64,000 bases of DNA from Propionispora hippei DSM 15287 (GCF_900141835.1 NZ_FQZD01000010.1:62001-126000); one strand, 5' to 3'; positions 27,088 through 37,233 are shown, numbered from the stretch's first letter. Numbers and translations: made by a program. The notes: generated by a model from the letters alone, not told the origin.

Positions 27088-27230
27088 TAATTAAGTGTCC
27101 CGCTAAAGCGGTTTTTGCCTGGCTGAGTCAGCAAAACCATGCAAGAGTGTGACTATTCCTGCGGTTTCGGCTACTTGCCAGGTAAAAAATTTTTTTATCG
27201 TGCCGATAGATTGAGTAAATCAGTGGTCCT
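27088..27230 (-). repeat. Family-1 hairpin repeat, diverged full copy, reversed
   Basis: Read on the minus strand it begins AGGACCACTGATTTACTCAA. The plus strand shows GTCAGCAAAACC, ACTATTCCTGCGGTTT and TAAATCAGTGG in the reversed family order. The left end is poorly conserved, so that boundary is approximate. It follows rpoN and precedes its terminator. Confidence 0.65.
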
Positions 27231-27236
27231 GAAAGA

Positions 27237-27280
27237 AAAACCGGCGATAACAGACGGTAGTCTGGGCGCCGGTTTTTTCT
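27237..27280 (+). terminator. Terminator downstream of rpoN
   Basis: Outer stem ACCGGCG / CGCCGGT enclosing an ACAGAC / GTCTG arm, followed by TTTTTTCT. Confidence 0.85.
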
Positions 27281-27507
27281 GTCTATGGCGTCGGTTCGAA
27301 TTTTTATAAAAATTTTAGAAATTTTTTATAACGATTTTATTTTATCCCGTTATAATCACTTTGTAATACTAAGTTTGTTTGTAAAATACCGAAACTCCCC
27401 CGGACGGCGCTTTGGGGCCAAACTTCAAATCCTTTGAAAATAGGGCCGCTGTTTTATGGGTCGTTTAGTGGAAAAAAGCCGTGGCTTTGCGGGCGGAAAG
27501 AAAAATC
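27281..27507. other. AT-rich gap without a gene
   Basis: Contains AATTTTTATAAAAATT-type palindromic AT tracts and no credible open frame. Upstream of the tetR promoter. Confidence 0.5.
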
Positions 27508-27560
27508 TTGACAAGGGCTGACAAATAGTGCTACATTAAAACAAACGTTTGTTTTAATGT
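27508..27560 (+). promoter_or_regulatory. tetR promoter with TetR-type operator
   Basis: -35 TTGACA (27508) and -10 TACATT (27532) are 18 bp apart. A perfect 28 bp palindrome (27533-27560), halves ACATTAAAACAAAC and GTTTGTTTTAATGT, covers the -10 and start region and ends 24 bp before the tetR start codon. This is the expected layout for autorepression. Confidence 0.88.
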
Positions 27561-27584
27561 TGTGAACTATAAGGAGTAGATTTG

Positions 27585-28214
27585 ATGCGAAGCGAATGCA
27601 AAGGTAAATTGATTGAAATAGCTACGCCGCTGTTTGCCACCAAGGGCTTTGCCGGGGTTTCCGTCCGCGACGTAACCGATGCGGCGGCAATGAACGTGTC
27701 GGCCGTTTCCTATCATTTTAACGGTAAGGGCGGCCTGTATCAGGCGGTGCTGGAGGAACAGTTTGTTCCCATCCGGCAGGCTCTTAACTCGGCGCAGAGC
27801 GAGGAACTGACTTCGCCGATCGAGCGGCTCAGTTTTTATGCCGAGCAGGTCTTTCACATCCACGCTGCACGGCCGTTTTTGGTCCGGTTTATGATGGCTG
27901 AAGTAAATAATCCGACTGATTATGGCAGAGAGGTAATTGAAAAACATCTTTCCCAGGTGTACCGGTTTGTGCTGGCTGCGCTGCAGGAGGGAATCGATGG
28001 TGGCAGCTTGCGGTCGGAAGTGGATATTACCTATGCTGCTATAGCGTTTGTGGGCATTTTGAATTTCTACTTTATTAGCAAGCCCCTGGTCAGTAAGCTG
28101 ACTCCCTTGCCATCCGGGATCAACAGCGAGTACGCCAAACAAGCCCTGCAGATTTATCTGTACGGCATTGCTCACAACCGGCCGGAATCCGTGCCGGCTG
28201 CCGTGAGTCGTTAA
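27585..28214 (+). CDS. TetR/AcrR family transcriptional regulator
   Basis: 209 residues. The N-terminal helix-turn-helix reads LIEIATPLFATKGFAGVSVRDVTDAAAMNVSAVSYHFNGKGGLYQAVL; the C-terminal part is a CerR-like ligand domain. It probably represses its own promoter and the efflux genes behind it through the 28 bp palindrome upstream. ATG 27585 follows AAGGAG. The next gene begins 25 bp after its stop codon. Confidence 0.92.
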   Translation: MRSECKGKLIEIATPLFATKGFAGVSVRDVTDAAAMNVSAVSYHFNGKGGLYQAVLEEQFVPIRQALNSAQSEELTSPIERLSFYAEQVFHIHAARPFLVRFMMAEVNNPTDYGREVIEKHLSQVYRFVLAALQEGIDGGSLRSEVDITYAAIAFVGILNFYFISKPLVSKLTPLPSGINSEYAKQALQIYLYGIAHNRPESVPAAVSR

Positions 28215-28239
28215 TTTGATAGATAAAGGTGAAGTGTAT

Positions 28240-29298
28240 ATGAAAATAAGTGCTAAAATGGTAAAAGTTTGCATTGTACTATTGATTTTGCTTGGCGGAG
28301 TAGGGACTTATTATTATTTGCAGCGCGGTGAAGTTTCCACCGACAACGCTACCATTGAGGGGCGAACGGTGGTGCTTAGTCCGAAGGTGCAGGGCTATGT
28401 GAAAGCGCTCCATATGACGGATAACCAACTGGTTAAAGCCGGTGATGTGTTGCTGGAAATTGATCCCACCGACTATATCATTAAACGGGATCGCGCCAAG
28501 GCAGCACTGGCCGCAGCGCAGGCGGCAGCCAGTGCGTCCCGCAGTCAGTTGGCAACGACGTCCATATCGGCGCCATCCTCCATCGAAGGTGCCCAGGCGC
28601 AGGTCGCTTCGGCCCAAGCCGTCTGGGATAAAGCTTACAGCGATCGCGGGCGGATGGAAGCGCTGTTTAACAGCGGCGCCTGCTCGCGGCAGCAGCTTGA
28701 CGCCGCCGTAGAAACGGAAAAGGCCGCCCGCTCGGCTCTGGACAAAGCTCAGGCCGATCTTCGTTCGGCCAGCACGGCTCCCAATGTGATTGATGCTGCT
28801 AAGCAAACCAGTGAGCAGCTTCAGGCACAGGTAAAACAGGCTGAAGTCGATTTGGCCCAGGCTGAAAGCGATTTGGCCAATACGAAGATTATCGCGCCCA
28901 TTGACGGACGCATTACCAAACGCAGTGTGGAACTGGGTAACTATGTCCAGGCCGGACAGCAGCTTTCTTCTTTGGTTGGGACTGAGCTGTGGGTGGTGGC
29001 TAACTATAAGGAAACCCAGCTCGAACACATGGTGCCGGGCCAAAAGGTGGATATCCGGATTGATGCTTTCCCCGATGTAAAGCTGACCGGGACAGTGGAC
29101 AGCCTGCAGGCCGGAACAGGCGCCCATTTCTCCTTGTTCCCGGCGGAAAATGCCACAGGCAACTTTGTTAAAATCGTGCAGCGGGTTCCGGTGAAAATTA
29201 CCTTTGACAATCCGCCGGACGAGGCGCTACACCTGGGACCGGGTATGTCGGTCATCCCCACCGTGCACACGGAAGGCGCAGGCCCTCAGCATGGCTGA
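28240..29298 (+). CDS. HlyD/EmrA-family membrane fusion (adaptor) protein
   Basis: 352 residues: one N-terminal membrane helix (VCIVLLILLGGVGTYYYL), biotinyl-lipoyl-like halves (GYVKALHMTDNQLVKAGDVLLEIDPTDY ... APIDGRITKRSVELGNYVQAGQQLSSLV) around an alanine-rich coiled coil, and a beta-barrel domain. It links the DHA2 pump encoded next to the outer membrane, consistent with a diderm cell. ATG 28240 follows AAAGGTGAAG. The last 8 bp overlap emrB. Confidence 0.92.
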   Translation: MKISAKMVKVCIVLLILLGGVGTYYYLQRGEVSTDNATIEGRTVVLSPKVQGYVKALHMTDNQLVKAGDVLLEIDPTDYIIKRDRAKAALAAAQAAASASRSQLATTSISAPSSIEGAQAQVASAQAVWDKAYSDRGRMEALFNSGACSRQQLDAAVETEKAARSALDKAQADLRSASTAPNVIDAAKQTSEQLQAQVKQAEVDLAQAESDLANTKIIAPIDGRITKRSVELGNYVQAGQQLSSLVGTELWVVANYKETQLEHMVPGQKVDIRIDAFPDVKLTGTVDSLQAGTGAHFSLFPAENATGNFVKIVQRVPVKITFDNPPDEALHLGPGMSVIPTVHTEGAGPQHG

Positions 29299-30856
29299 AC
29301 CGTCAGTAAAACAACACCATCCGCTGCTGGTGTCCATGGCGGTCAGTCTGGCGGCCTTCATGGAGGTTCTGGATACCACCATCGCCAATGTGGCCTTGTC
29401 GCAGATTGCTGGTTCCATTGGCGCCAGTTCGGATGAAAGCACCTGGGTGCTCACGTCTTATCTGGTGGCCAACGGTATTGTTTTGCCTCTTTCCGGCTGG
29501 TTGTCTGATCTGATGGGGCGTAAGAACTTTTTTCTTGTCTGTATTCTGGGCTTTACCTTGACTTCATTTTTATGCGGCATCGCTTCGTCCTTGCCGATGC
29601 TGATTGTTTTCCGCCTGTTGCAGGGCCTGGCCGGGGGTGGCTTGCAGCCGACCCAGCAAGCAATTATTAAGGACAGCTTCCCGCCGGAGAAACTGGGTAT
29701 GGCCTTTGCCATTACCGGAATTACCACCGTGCTGGCGCCTATCTTGGGACCGACGCTGGGCGGCTACATTACCGACAATTTTAACTGGCGCTGGATTTTC
29801 TTTATGAATGTGCCTGTCGGTCTGTTGGCGGTGTCTCTTGTTAAGCTGCTGGTAGTCGATCCACCCAGTGCCCGCCGGAAAAAAGTGGGATCAATTGATT
29901 ACATTGGTCTCAGTCTGGTTGCTTTGGGACTTGGTGCGTTGCAGATCGTGCTGGACAAGGGACAACAGGAAGACTGGTTTGACAGCTCGTTCATTATCAT
30001 TTTTGCCTGCATTACCGTTGTTGCCTTGATTTTGGCCGTCTTCTGGCTGCTGCAGCAGAAGAAACCGATTGTCGATTTAAGACTGTTTTCCCTTCGAAGC
30101 TTTTCCATGCCCTGTTTAATGATCTTTTTTGTCGGGTTTGCGCTCTATTCTTCGTCGACCTTGCTGCCTATGCTGCTGCAGAGCAATTTTGGCTACAACG
30201 CCACTTTGTCCGGCATGGTTATTTCGCCCAGCGGTATTGCCGTCCTGTGCATGATGCCCTTTGCCGGCCGGCTGGTGAACAAGATAAAGGCCCGCTATTT
30301 GGTTTCCTTCGGCATGCTGACAACGGCGGCCGGCTTGTGGGCCACCAGTTTGCTTACGCCGCAGACCGATTATACCACTTTCGTTGCCGTCCGTATTTTA
30401 CAAATGGTCGGGCTGCCGTTTCTCTTCGTGCCGGCCAGCACGCTGGCCTTTTCTCAAATTCCGCCGGAGAAAAGCAGTAATGCCTCGGCCATTGTCTCTC
30501 TGATGCGCAATCTGGGCGGCAGTATCGGCATTTCGCTGGTGACAAGCATGCTGGCCCACCGGCAGCAAATCGAGCAGTCCAATTTGGTGCAGCATTTGAC
30601 CAGTGCCGATCCGGCCTATGTGCAGTCGTTGGCCTCTTATACCCGAACGGTCGAGAATCTTGGCGTGCCTGCTTCGCAAGCATCCAGTTCGGCCATGGGG
30701 CAGATTTATCAGCAGCTTCTGCATCAGGCCAGTATTCTGGCGTATCGTGACGTGTACCAAATCATTGTGGCTGTGCTGGTGGTGTTGGCCGTTATCGCGC
30801 TATTCATGCCGGACACGCAGTCCCGAAAAAAAGCGCCTGCCGTGGAAACGCATTGA
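29291..30856 (+). CDS. DHA2-family (EmrB/QacA) drug:H+ antiporter
   Basis: 521 residues, 14 predicted membrane helices. Signatures: LDTTIANVALSQIAGSIGAS in helix 1, WVLTSYLVANGIVLPLSGWLSDLMGRKNFF (motif A region) and GITTVLAPILGPTLGGYITDNFNWRWIFFMNVPVG (motif C). It exports hydrophobic toxic compounds together with the adaptor upstream, under the adjacent TetR. Start ATG 29291 lies inside the end of the adaptor gene, so the two are translationally coupled. Confidence 0.94.
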   Translation: MAEPSVKQHHPLLVSMAVSLAAFMEVLDTTIANVALSQIAGSIGASSDESTWVLTSYLVANGIVLPLSGWLSDLMGRKNFFLVCILGFTLTSFLCGIASSLPMLIVFRLLQGLAGGGLQPTQQAIIKDSFPPEKLGMAFAITGITTVLAPILGPTLGGYITDNFNWRWIFFMNVPVGLLAVSLVKLLVVDPPSARRKKVGSIDYIGLSLVALGLGALQIVLDKGQQEDWFDSSFIIIFACITVVALILAVFWLLQQKKPIVDLRLFSLRSFSMPCLMIFFVGFALYSSSTLLPMLLQSNFGYNATLSGMVISPSGIAVLCMMPFAGRLVNKIKARYLVSFGMLTTAAGLWATSLLTPQTDYTTFVAVRILQMVGLPFLFVPASTLAFSQIPPEKSSNASAIVSLMRNLGGSIGISLVTSMLAHRQQIEQSNLVQHLTSADPAYVQSLASYTRTVENLGVPASQASSSAMGQIYQQLLHQASILAYRDVYQIIVAVLVVLAVIALFMPDTQSRKKAPAVETH

Positions 30857-30891
30857 CACGAGTCTGGCAAGACAATTAATTGAATTATCGC

Positions 30892-30933
30892 AGAGAGCCG
30901 TTTTCCTCCATAGCAGGAAGACGGCTCTCTTTC
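30892..30933 (+). terminator. Terminator of the efflux operon
   Basis: Stem AGAGAGCCG / CGGCTCTCT with an inner TTCCT / AGGAA arm, followed by TTCGTT. Confidence 0.78.
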
Positions 30934-30969
30934 GTTGTTCCTGTTTTACGGGAATTTATATCAAAAGGC

Positions 30970-31035
30970 TTGACATAATGCGGTTTATTTGTGAGAATAT
31001 AAGGGTAATTTTGATAATGATAATTATTATCAAAA
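30970..31035 (+). promoter_or_regulatory. Promoter and Fur box upstream of the kinase gene
   Basis: -35 TTGACA (30970) and an extended -10 TGTGAGAAT (30990-30998), 17 bp spacing. At 31009-31035 lies TTTTGATAAT-GATAATT-ATTATCAAAA, whose inner 19 bases GATAATGATAATTATTATC differ from the classical Fur box consensus at one position. It is 30 bp upstream of the GTG start, downstream of the probable transcription start, where bound Fur would block elongation or initiation. Confidence 0.8.
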
Positions 31036-31064
31036 AAATGAAATGCCGAAAAGGTGGGGATAGG

Positions 31065-33560
31065 GTGCGGATCCGCAGTAAGCTTATGGTGGTCGTCTTT
31101 TTCTTTGGCTTCATGCCATTGGTCAGTTTGTTCTGGTTTGCCGGCCGGACTGGATTGGAGGCTCATAGCGGTTTCCAGTATGCCATGACCATGACGTTAA
31201 TCGGGACTATTCTTGTGGGTTTATTTACCCCGGGACTGGTCAAACAATGGATTTTCGGCAGCAAACTGGAAAATATGCAGCAGTTCTGCCAGGCGGTAAA
31301 GGAAGGTCGGTACGATGTGCACCTGCCGGTGGGTAACTCCACCAATGACCAGCAGGATGAAAATGAGTGGCAGGTCTTGATGCGTCATATGAACTGGATG
31401 GCTCACTGCATCAAGGTGAATGCCGCCGACCTGCAGCAGGCCGTCGATCATTTGCGGGAATCACAGCAGGAAATCCGTCTACAAAGGGACGAGCTGGAAC
31501 AGGCGCAGGTCAGGCAACTGGCTGTGCAGGCCCAGCTTGAGCGGAAGACCCAGGATTTATCCGAGATGGTCGGTAAAATCCGCAATCTGCTGGATAACGC
31601 CGGACAGGGCTTTTTGACCTTTGCCGGTGATTTGAAAGTGGCCGGCGAGTATAGCGCGGAATGCGTCATGCTGTTCAACCGGGAAATCGGCGGTGAGTTT
31701 GTGCCGGCCCTGTTTTATCCCGGCGACGAGCAGCAGCAGAATTTTCTCAAAGCACTGTTTAATAAAATTTTTAAAGAAGAGGATACCTTTTTACGGGACA
31801 ATTATATTTCCCTGCTGCCGGAGGAAATCCTGTTGGGCGATACATATATCAAGGCGGCCTATAAGCTGATTCAGTCGCCGCTGGAGCCCTATGGCCGGCA
31901 AATCCTGCTGATCCTGACCGATGTTACCGAGCAGCGCTGCATGGCGGAACAGATTGAGCAGGAACGGAATATCCTTTCCATGGTGGTTCATGCCGTAACC
32001 GGCTACCACGAGTTTTCCAAGGCAAGACAGGATTACGGCATTTTTTGCCGGGAGGAGCTGTCGGCGATTCTGGCGTCCAGCCGGACGGCAGCAGAGCGGG
32101 TGGATATGATTTTCCGGGCGGTGCATACCTGGAAGGGGATTTTTGCTCAACTGGATATGCAGACGCTGGCCGCCAGGCTGCATGAGCTGGAGTCGCAGCT
32201 GGAAAAACTGCGAAATCTGTTGGAAAACGATCTGGCTGAGTTTGAACTTACCCGGCTCTTTACCCGTTATTCCCCGCTGGTTTTATACGGCTGGCTGGAA
32301 GACGAGATCAGGCTGCTGACCAATGTCTTGGGCGAGCGGTTTTTCCAGGAGGAGGACAAAATTATTATCGAGGCCGGCCGCTTAAAGCAACTGGAGGAAA
32401 GGGTGCTGCAAATCCTGCCGGCCGGCCAGGCCAAACGGCTGCTGTCGGAGCTGCGCCGCCTTCGCTATAAACCGTTTACCGATTTACTGCAAAGATATCC
32501 GGAATACACACTGTCGCTGGCGGAACGGTATAATAAGCTGCTGCGACCGGTGATTATTCAGGGGCAGCCGGTTTGGCTCGACCCGGACCGTTATTACGAT
32601 TTTGCCAAGACGCTGATTCACGTATTTCGCAATGCCGTCGCCCACGGTCTGGAAACACCGGAGGAACGTTTGGCGATGGGCAAGGAGGAGTGGGGGCGGA
32701 TTAGCTGCAGCATCAGAGAGGAGGACGGCCGTCTGGTGGTTGCCATTAGCGATGATGGCCGGGGGATGGATGAGCTGGCCATTAAGGAAGTCGCCATTCA
32801 AAAAGGCGTGGCCAGGCCGGAGCAGCTACAGGGCCTATCCCGGGAGGAAACGCTGCGGTTGGTGTTGGCCGACCGGTTTTCCAGCGCCGCAACCGTGGAT
32901 GAGCTGGCCGGACGCGGGGTAGGGCTGTCTGCCGTATTGGAAGAGGTCGATCGCCTGGGCGGGCAGATTCATATTGTCAGCGAAGAGAAAAAAGGTACGA
33001 CCTTCACGTTTGTCCTGCCATTGGAACCGTTGGAACTGCCGGAAGGCTTTGACGTAACGTTTTTTGCCGAACAACTGCAGCACCAGACCGGCAGGTACTT
33101 GTCCGAGGAATACCGGATACAGGTGGAAGCAGTACAGGAGTTGGCCGCGGAGTGCAATATGATTCCCATGCAGGAGCTCAGCTCGTTTATCGACTTTCAG
33201 GGCGCCTGGCCTGGCCGGGTGATGTTTAGCAGCAGCGCCGGTTTTGCCCGGCAACTGGCCGGCGATTTTTTGCCTGACGGCCTGGTTGCCGAAGAGCAGC
33301 AGATGCTGGTGGAAAGCGTGTTTTCCGAAGTCTGTAATACAATTGCCGGCAATGCACTGCAGCTTTTGCCCGGCGGTCAGGTGCCGCTCAGCATGGGAAC
33401 CCCTGTTACCATCTGGGCGGAGGGTGCTTCGGCCAAATATGCCGCTGCGGCCGTTCGCCTGTGGCAAATACAGACAAACGCAGGACCGATTGCATTGAGT
33501 TTAATATCCTTAACCAAGGAGAGGGAGGACGCATATGGCGCAAGTACTGGTGGTAGATGA
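31065..33560 (+). CDS. CheA-like histidine kinase with Hpt, ATPase and C-terminal CheX-like domain
   Basis: 831 residues. Two N-terminal membrane helices (about 7-27 and 40-58), a linker and coiled coil (120-170), a PAS-like segment (172-290), an Hpt domain with phospho-acceptor H354 (RAVHTWKGIF), an HATPase domain (N-box HVFRNAVAHGLE with N523, DDGRGMD 563-569, GRGVGLSAV 617) and a C-terminal CheX/CheC-like domain with EVCNTIAGNA (755-764), the phosphatase motif. There is no CheW coupling domain and no receiver. GTG 31065 follows GGTGGGGA; ATG 31038 is an alternative start inside the Fur-box region. It overlaps the receiver gene by 26 bp. Confidence 0.85.
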   Translation: MRIRSKLMVVVFFFGFMPLVSLFWFAGRTGLEAHSGFQYAMTMTLIGTILVGLFTPGLVKQWIFGSKLENMQQFCQAVKEGRYDVHLPVGNSTNDQQDENEWQVLMRHMNWMAHCIKVNAADLQQAVDHLRESQQEIRLQRDELEQAQVRQLAVQAQLERKTQDLSEMVGKIRNLLDNAGQGFLTFAGDLKVAGEYSAECVMLFNREIGGEFVPALFYPGDEQQQNFLKALFNKIFKEEDTFLRDNYISLLPEEILLGDTYIKAAYKLIQSPLEPYGRQILLILTDVTEQRCMAEQIEQERNILSMVVHAVTGYHEFSKARQDYGIFCREELSAILASSRTAAERVDMIFRAVHTWKGIFAQLDMQTLAARLHELESQLEKLRNLLENDLAEFELTRLFTRYSPLVLYGWLEDEIRLLTNVLGERFFQEEDKIIIEAGRLKQLEERVLQILPAGQAKRLLSELRRLRYKPFTDLLQRYPEYTLSLAERYNKLLRPVIIQGQPVWLDPDRYYDFAKTLIHVFRNAVAHGLETPEERLAMGKEEWGRISCSIREEDGRLVVAISDDGRGMDELAIKEVAIQKGVARPEQLQGLSREETLRLVLADRFSSAATVDELAGRGVGLSAVLEEVDRLGGQIHIVSEEKKGTTFTFVLPLEPLELPEGFDVTFFAEQLQHQTGRYLSEEYRIQVEAVQELAAECNMIPMQELSSFIDFQGAWPGRVMFSSSAGFARQLAGDFLPDGLVAEEQQMLVESVFSEVCNTIAGNALQLLPGGQVPLSMGTPVTIWAEGASAKYAAAAVRLWQIQTNAGPIALSLISLTKEREDAYGASTGGR

Positions 33561-34317
33561 CGCATTGATCATGCGTAGAACGATTGGTGGCATGTTAGAA
33601 AAAAACGGGCATACCGTAGCGGCGGAAGCCGGTAATGGCGTGCAGGCTGTGGAAGCCTACCGGCAGCACCGGCCCGATCTGGTAACTATGGATATTACCA
33701 TGCCTGGGATGGACGGCATTGAAGCGCTAAAGCAGATTGTCGCCCTGGACCCGGCAGCGAGGGTGATGATTGTCAGTGCGCTGGGACAGCAGCACAAGGT
33801 GTTTGACGCCTTGCAATACGGGGCTAAAAGCTACATTCTTAAACCTTTTAAGGAAGAACGGCTGATTGGTGTAATCAATGATATTTTGGAAAACCGGACA
33901 TGCGGTGATTTTGTTTCCGAACGGCTGGGCAACCGGATGGCTGAGCCGGAGGACAAGCTGCCGCCCGGCGTGGATTTAGCGGCTATTTCCCTGCCCCATA
34001 CTGCTGCCTTTGCTGCGGAGGAGGATAGCGAGAGCTTAAAAGTCACGGTAGTCCGGCAATTTGTGCAGCGGGATTTTGCCGAATTGTCCCGGTTGACGGC
34101 GGAGCGGGCCGCCAGCGGCGCCGGGCAGTTCAGCCTCGATCTTACGAAGTGCCAGGCCGTTCATGACGGCGTGGCGCCAGGTTTTGCCGACCTGCTGGAA
34201 AAGCTCGCGCTGGCAGGTCTGCAAGTGCGGGTCAGTTGCCACACTCAGGACTATTTGCGTTTTTTCCGGAATGTACCTGCTCTGGGAGCGGTTGAGTTTA
34301 TCTTGCTGAAAAAGTGA
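33535..34317 (+). CDS. Response regulator with receiver and STAS-like output domain
   Basis: 260 residues. Receiver domain 1-120: acidic pair D9/D10, phospho-acceptor D53 (LVTMDITMPGMDG), S81 and K103. A linker of about 45 residues precedes a STAS-like domain (168-258: FSLDLTKCQAVHDGVAPGFADLLEKLALAGLQVRV). The serine normally phosphorylated in anti-sigma antagonists is replaced here (AVHDGVAP). No DNA-binding domain. The gene overlaps the kinase gene, so the two surely act together; output is probably through protein-protein contact. Confidence 0.82.
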   Translation: MAQVLVVDDALIMRRTIGGMLEKNGHTVAAEAGNGVQAVEAYRQHRPDLVTMDITMPGMDGIEALKQIVALDPAARVMIVSALGQQHKVFDALQYGAKSYILKPFKEERLIGVINDILENRTCGDFVSERLGNRMAEPEDKLPPGVDLAAISLPHTAAFAAEEDSESLKVTVVRQFVQRDFAELSRLTAERAASGAGQFSLDLTKCQAVHDGVAPGFADLLEKLALAGLQVRVSCHTQDYLRFFRNVPALGAVEFILLKK

Positions 34318-34330
34318 AAATAATAAAAAA

Positions 34331-34379
34331 AACAGGGGATGCGTAGACGGTGGAGGTTTATGTATACCCTGTTGTTTTT
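34331..34379 (+). terminator. Terminator after the receiver-STAS gene
   Basis: AACAGGG / CCCTGTT stem with a 29-base loop, followed by GTTTTT. Confidence 0.65.
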
Positions 34380-34497
34380 GCATATCTGCATAAAAACTTG
34401 TATTTTCGCTTAGTATTTGGTATATAGTAACAGAAAAGCAAAATAGCCGGCTCTATCGCCGCGATGGGGATATGGCCGGTGGGGGAGGCGGGTTGGT

Positions 34498-35187
34498 GTG
34501 ATTACAGATGGTGAAATCGCCTTACGGCTGCTGGTGGCCGGTATCCTGGGAGGAATTATCGGCTATGAACGGCAGGCCAAGCATAAGGCGGCCGGGCTTA
34601 GAACACACACGCTGGTTAGTATCGGGTCCTGCCTGATTATGATCCTGTCCATCAGTCTTTACGAAATGGTCCAGGGGAAAACCAATGCCGATCCGGCCCG
34701 GCTGGCGGCCCAGGTAGTGAGCGGCATCGGTTTTCTGGGAGCCGGCAGCATTATGAAAGAGGGACTTACCGTCAAAGGATTAACCACGGCGGCCAGTTTA
34801 TGGGTTGTTTCCGGCGTGGGACTGGCGGCGGGAGGCGGTTTTTATGTCAGCGCGTTGATGACTACCGTATTGGTGTTTAGTATTTTGGTTATTTTGACCC
34901 GCATGGAGGCAAGACTATACAGTAAGCAGTTTATCAATATAGTTGTCACCAGCGAGGACCGGCCGGAGCAGATCGGGGCTATTGGGGCCTGTCTTGGCGG
35001 TCATGGGGTCAGCATCCGCGACCTAAAGATCGAAGAAAACAATCATCATCTGCTGTTTCATCTGTTGCTGCAATTGCCGGATAAACACAATATGAACTGT
35101 ATACTGGCTAATTTGGCGGCGATATCCGGGGTAAAATCGGTGGCCTGCGATTCGGCGGGAATGGTGCGGGAGCATGAACTGCAGTAA
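34498..35187 (+). CDS. MgtC/SapB family membrane protein
   Basis: 229 residues. The first 140 hold four to five membrane helices with the family motifs LLVAGILGGIIGYERQ, AGLRTHTLVSIGSCLIMILS, QVVSGIGFLGAGSIMKEG and LTTAASLWVVSGVGLAAGGG. The C-terminal 85 residues look like an ACT-type soluble domain. MgtC proteins modulate membrane ATPase or magnesium homeostasis. Start GTG 34498 follows GGGGGAGG. Apparently monocistronic, between the kinase pair and the ilv leader. Confidence 0.9.
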   Translation: MITDGEIALRLLVAGILGGIIGYERQAKHKAAGLRTHTLVSIGSCLIMILSISLYEMVQGKTNADPARLAAQVVSGIGFLGAGSIMKEGLTVKGLTTAASLWVVSGVGLAAGGGFYVSALMTTVLVFSILVILTRMEARLYSKQFINIVVTSEDRPEQIGAIGACLGGHGVSIRDLKIEENNHHLLFHLLLQLPDKHNMNCILANLAAISGVKSVACDSAGMVREHELQ

Positions 35188-35204
35188 AATTTTTGTAAAA
35201 TGTA

Positions 35205-35233
35205 TTGACAAATGACACATGTCCTGGGATAAT
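35205..35233 (+). promoter_or_regulatory. Promoter of the ilv-leu operon
   Basis: Consensus -35 TTGACA (35205-35210), 17 bp spacer, -10 GATAAT (35228-35233). Transcription would begin near 35240, just before the T-box leader. Confidence 0.88.
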
Positions 35234-35239
35234 GTATTC

Positions 35240-35524
35240 AATGTTACAAACTTGCCTAACAGATAGGCAGGTTTGGTGAAAAGTGATGACTGGGATAAAT
35301 CAACAAAGCTTGCTGCAGAGAGCCGGTGGCTGCTGTGAACCGGTGCAACCTGTTGAGATAGCTCACCCACGAACTCCTTTATTGAGGCCGCATTGCGGTT
35401 AGATAAAGGCGCCTGCCGGGCGTTGACCGGAAGTTGGCTTGAAGAGCCGGCGTTTGAGTACAGTGTAGGGTGGTACCGCGGTTTAACCGCCCCTATTGAC
35501 GAAAGTCAATAGGGGCGGTTTTTT
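35240..35524 (+). promoter_or_regulatory. T-box riboswitch leader of the ilv-leu operon
   Basis: Leader with the T-box sequence AGGGTGGTACCGCGG (35467-35481) followed by a terminator of 14 bp stem, CCGCCCCTATTGAC / GTCAATAGGGGCGG, and a T-run (35487-35524). Stem I starts near 35280 (AGTGATGACTGG) and its distal part carries GCAGAGAGCCGGTGG. The specifier region reads GAGATAGCTCACCC, with CUC (leucine) as the likeliest codon. Uncharged tRNA would stabilise the antiterminator and switch on ilvNC-leuA-ilvB. Confidence 0.93.
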
Positions 35525-35546
35525 GAATTGGAAAAGGAGGGATACG

Positions 35547-37044
<1,498 letters not shown>

Positions 37045-37047
37045 GAT

Positions 37048-37215
37048 TAGGGAACCGCTGATTTAATGAGCCTGCTAGCCTGGCGAGAGATTTTTTCGGC
37101 TGACAAGGAACTAAACCGCAGGAATAGCGGTCACTATTTCAAGGTTTTGCTGACGCAGTCAGGCGGAAAAAGATCCGCCAGGATGCGCGGTGTGAATAAA
37201 TCAGTGGTTCCCTAG
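37048..37215 (+). repeat. Family-1 hairpin repeat, full copy
   Basis: Begins TAGGGAACCGCTGATTTAAT and ends AATAAATCAGTGGTTCCCTA, a terminal inverted repeat with two mismatches. The interior arms GGCGAGAGATTTTTTCGGCT and AGGCGGAAAAAGATCCGCC can pair, and the centre reads CCGCAGGAATAGCGG..CTATTTCAAGG. It starts 4 bp after ilvC and separates it from leuA. Confidence 0.88.
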
Positions 37216-37233
37216 TACGGATAGGACGGTATA

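Noticed and set aside
30603-31064. N-terminal extension of the kinase by 154 codons
   Set aside because: The extension overlaps the efflux pump gene in another frame and crosses its terminator, the kinase promoter and the Fur box.
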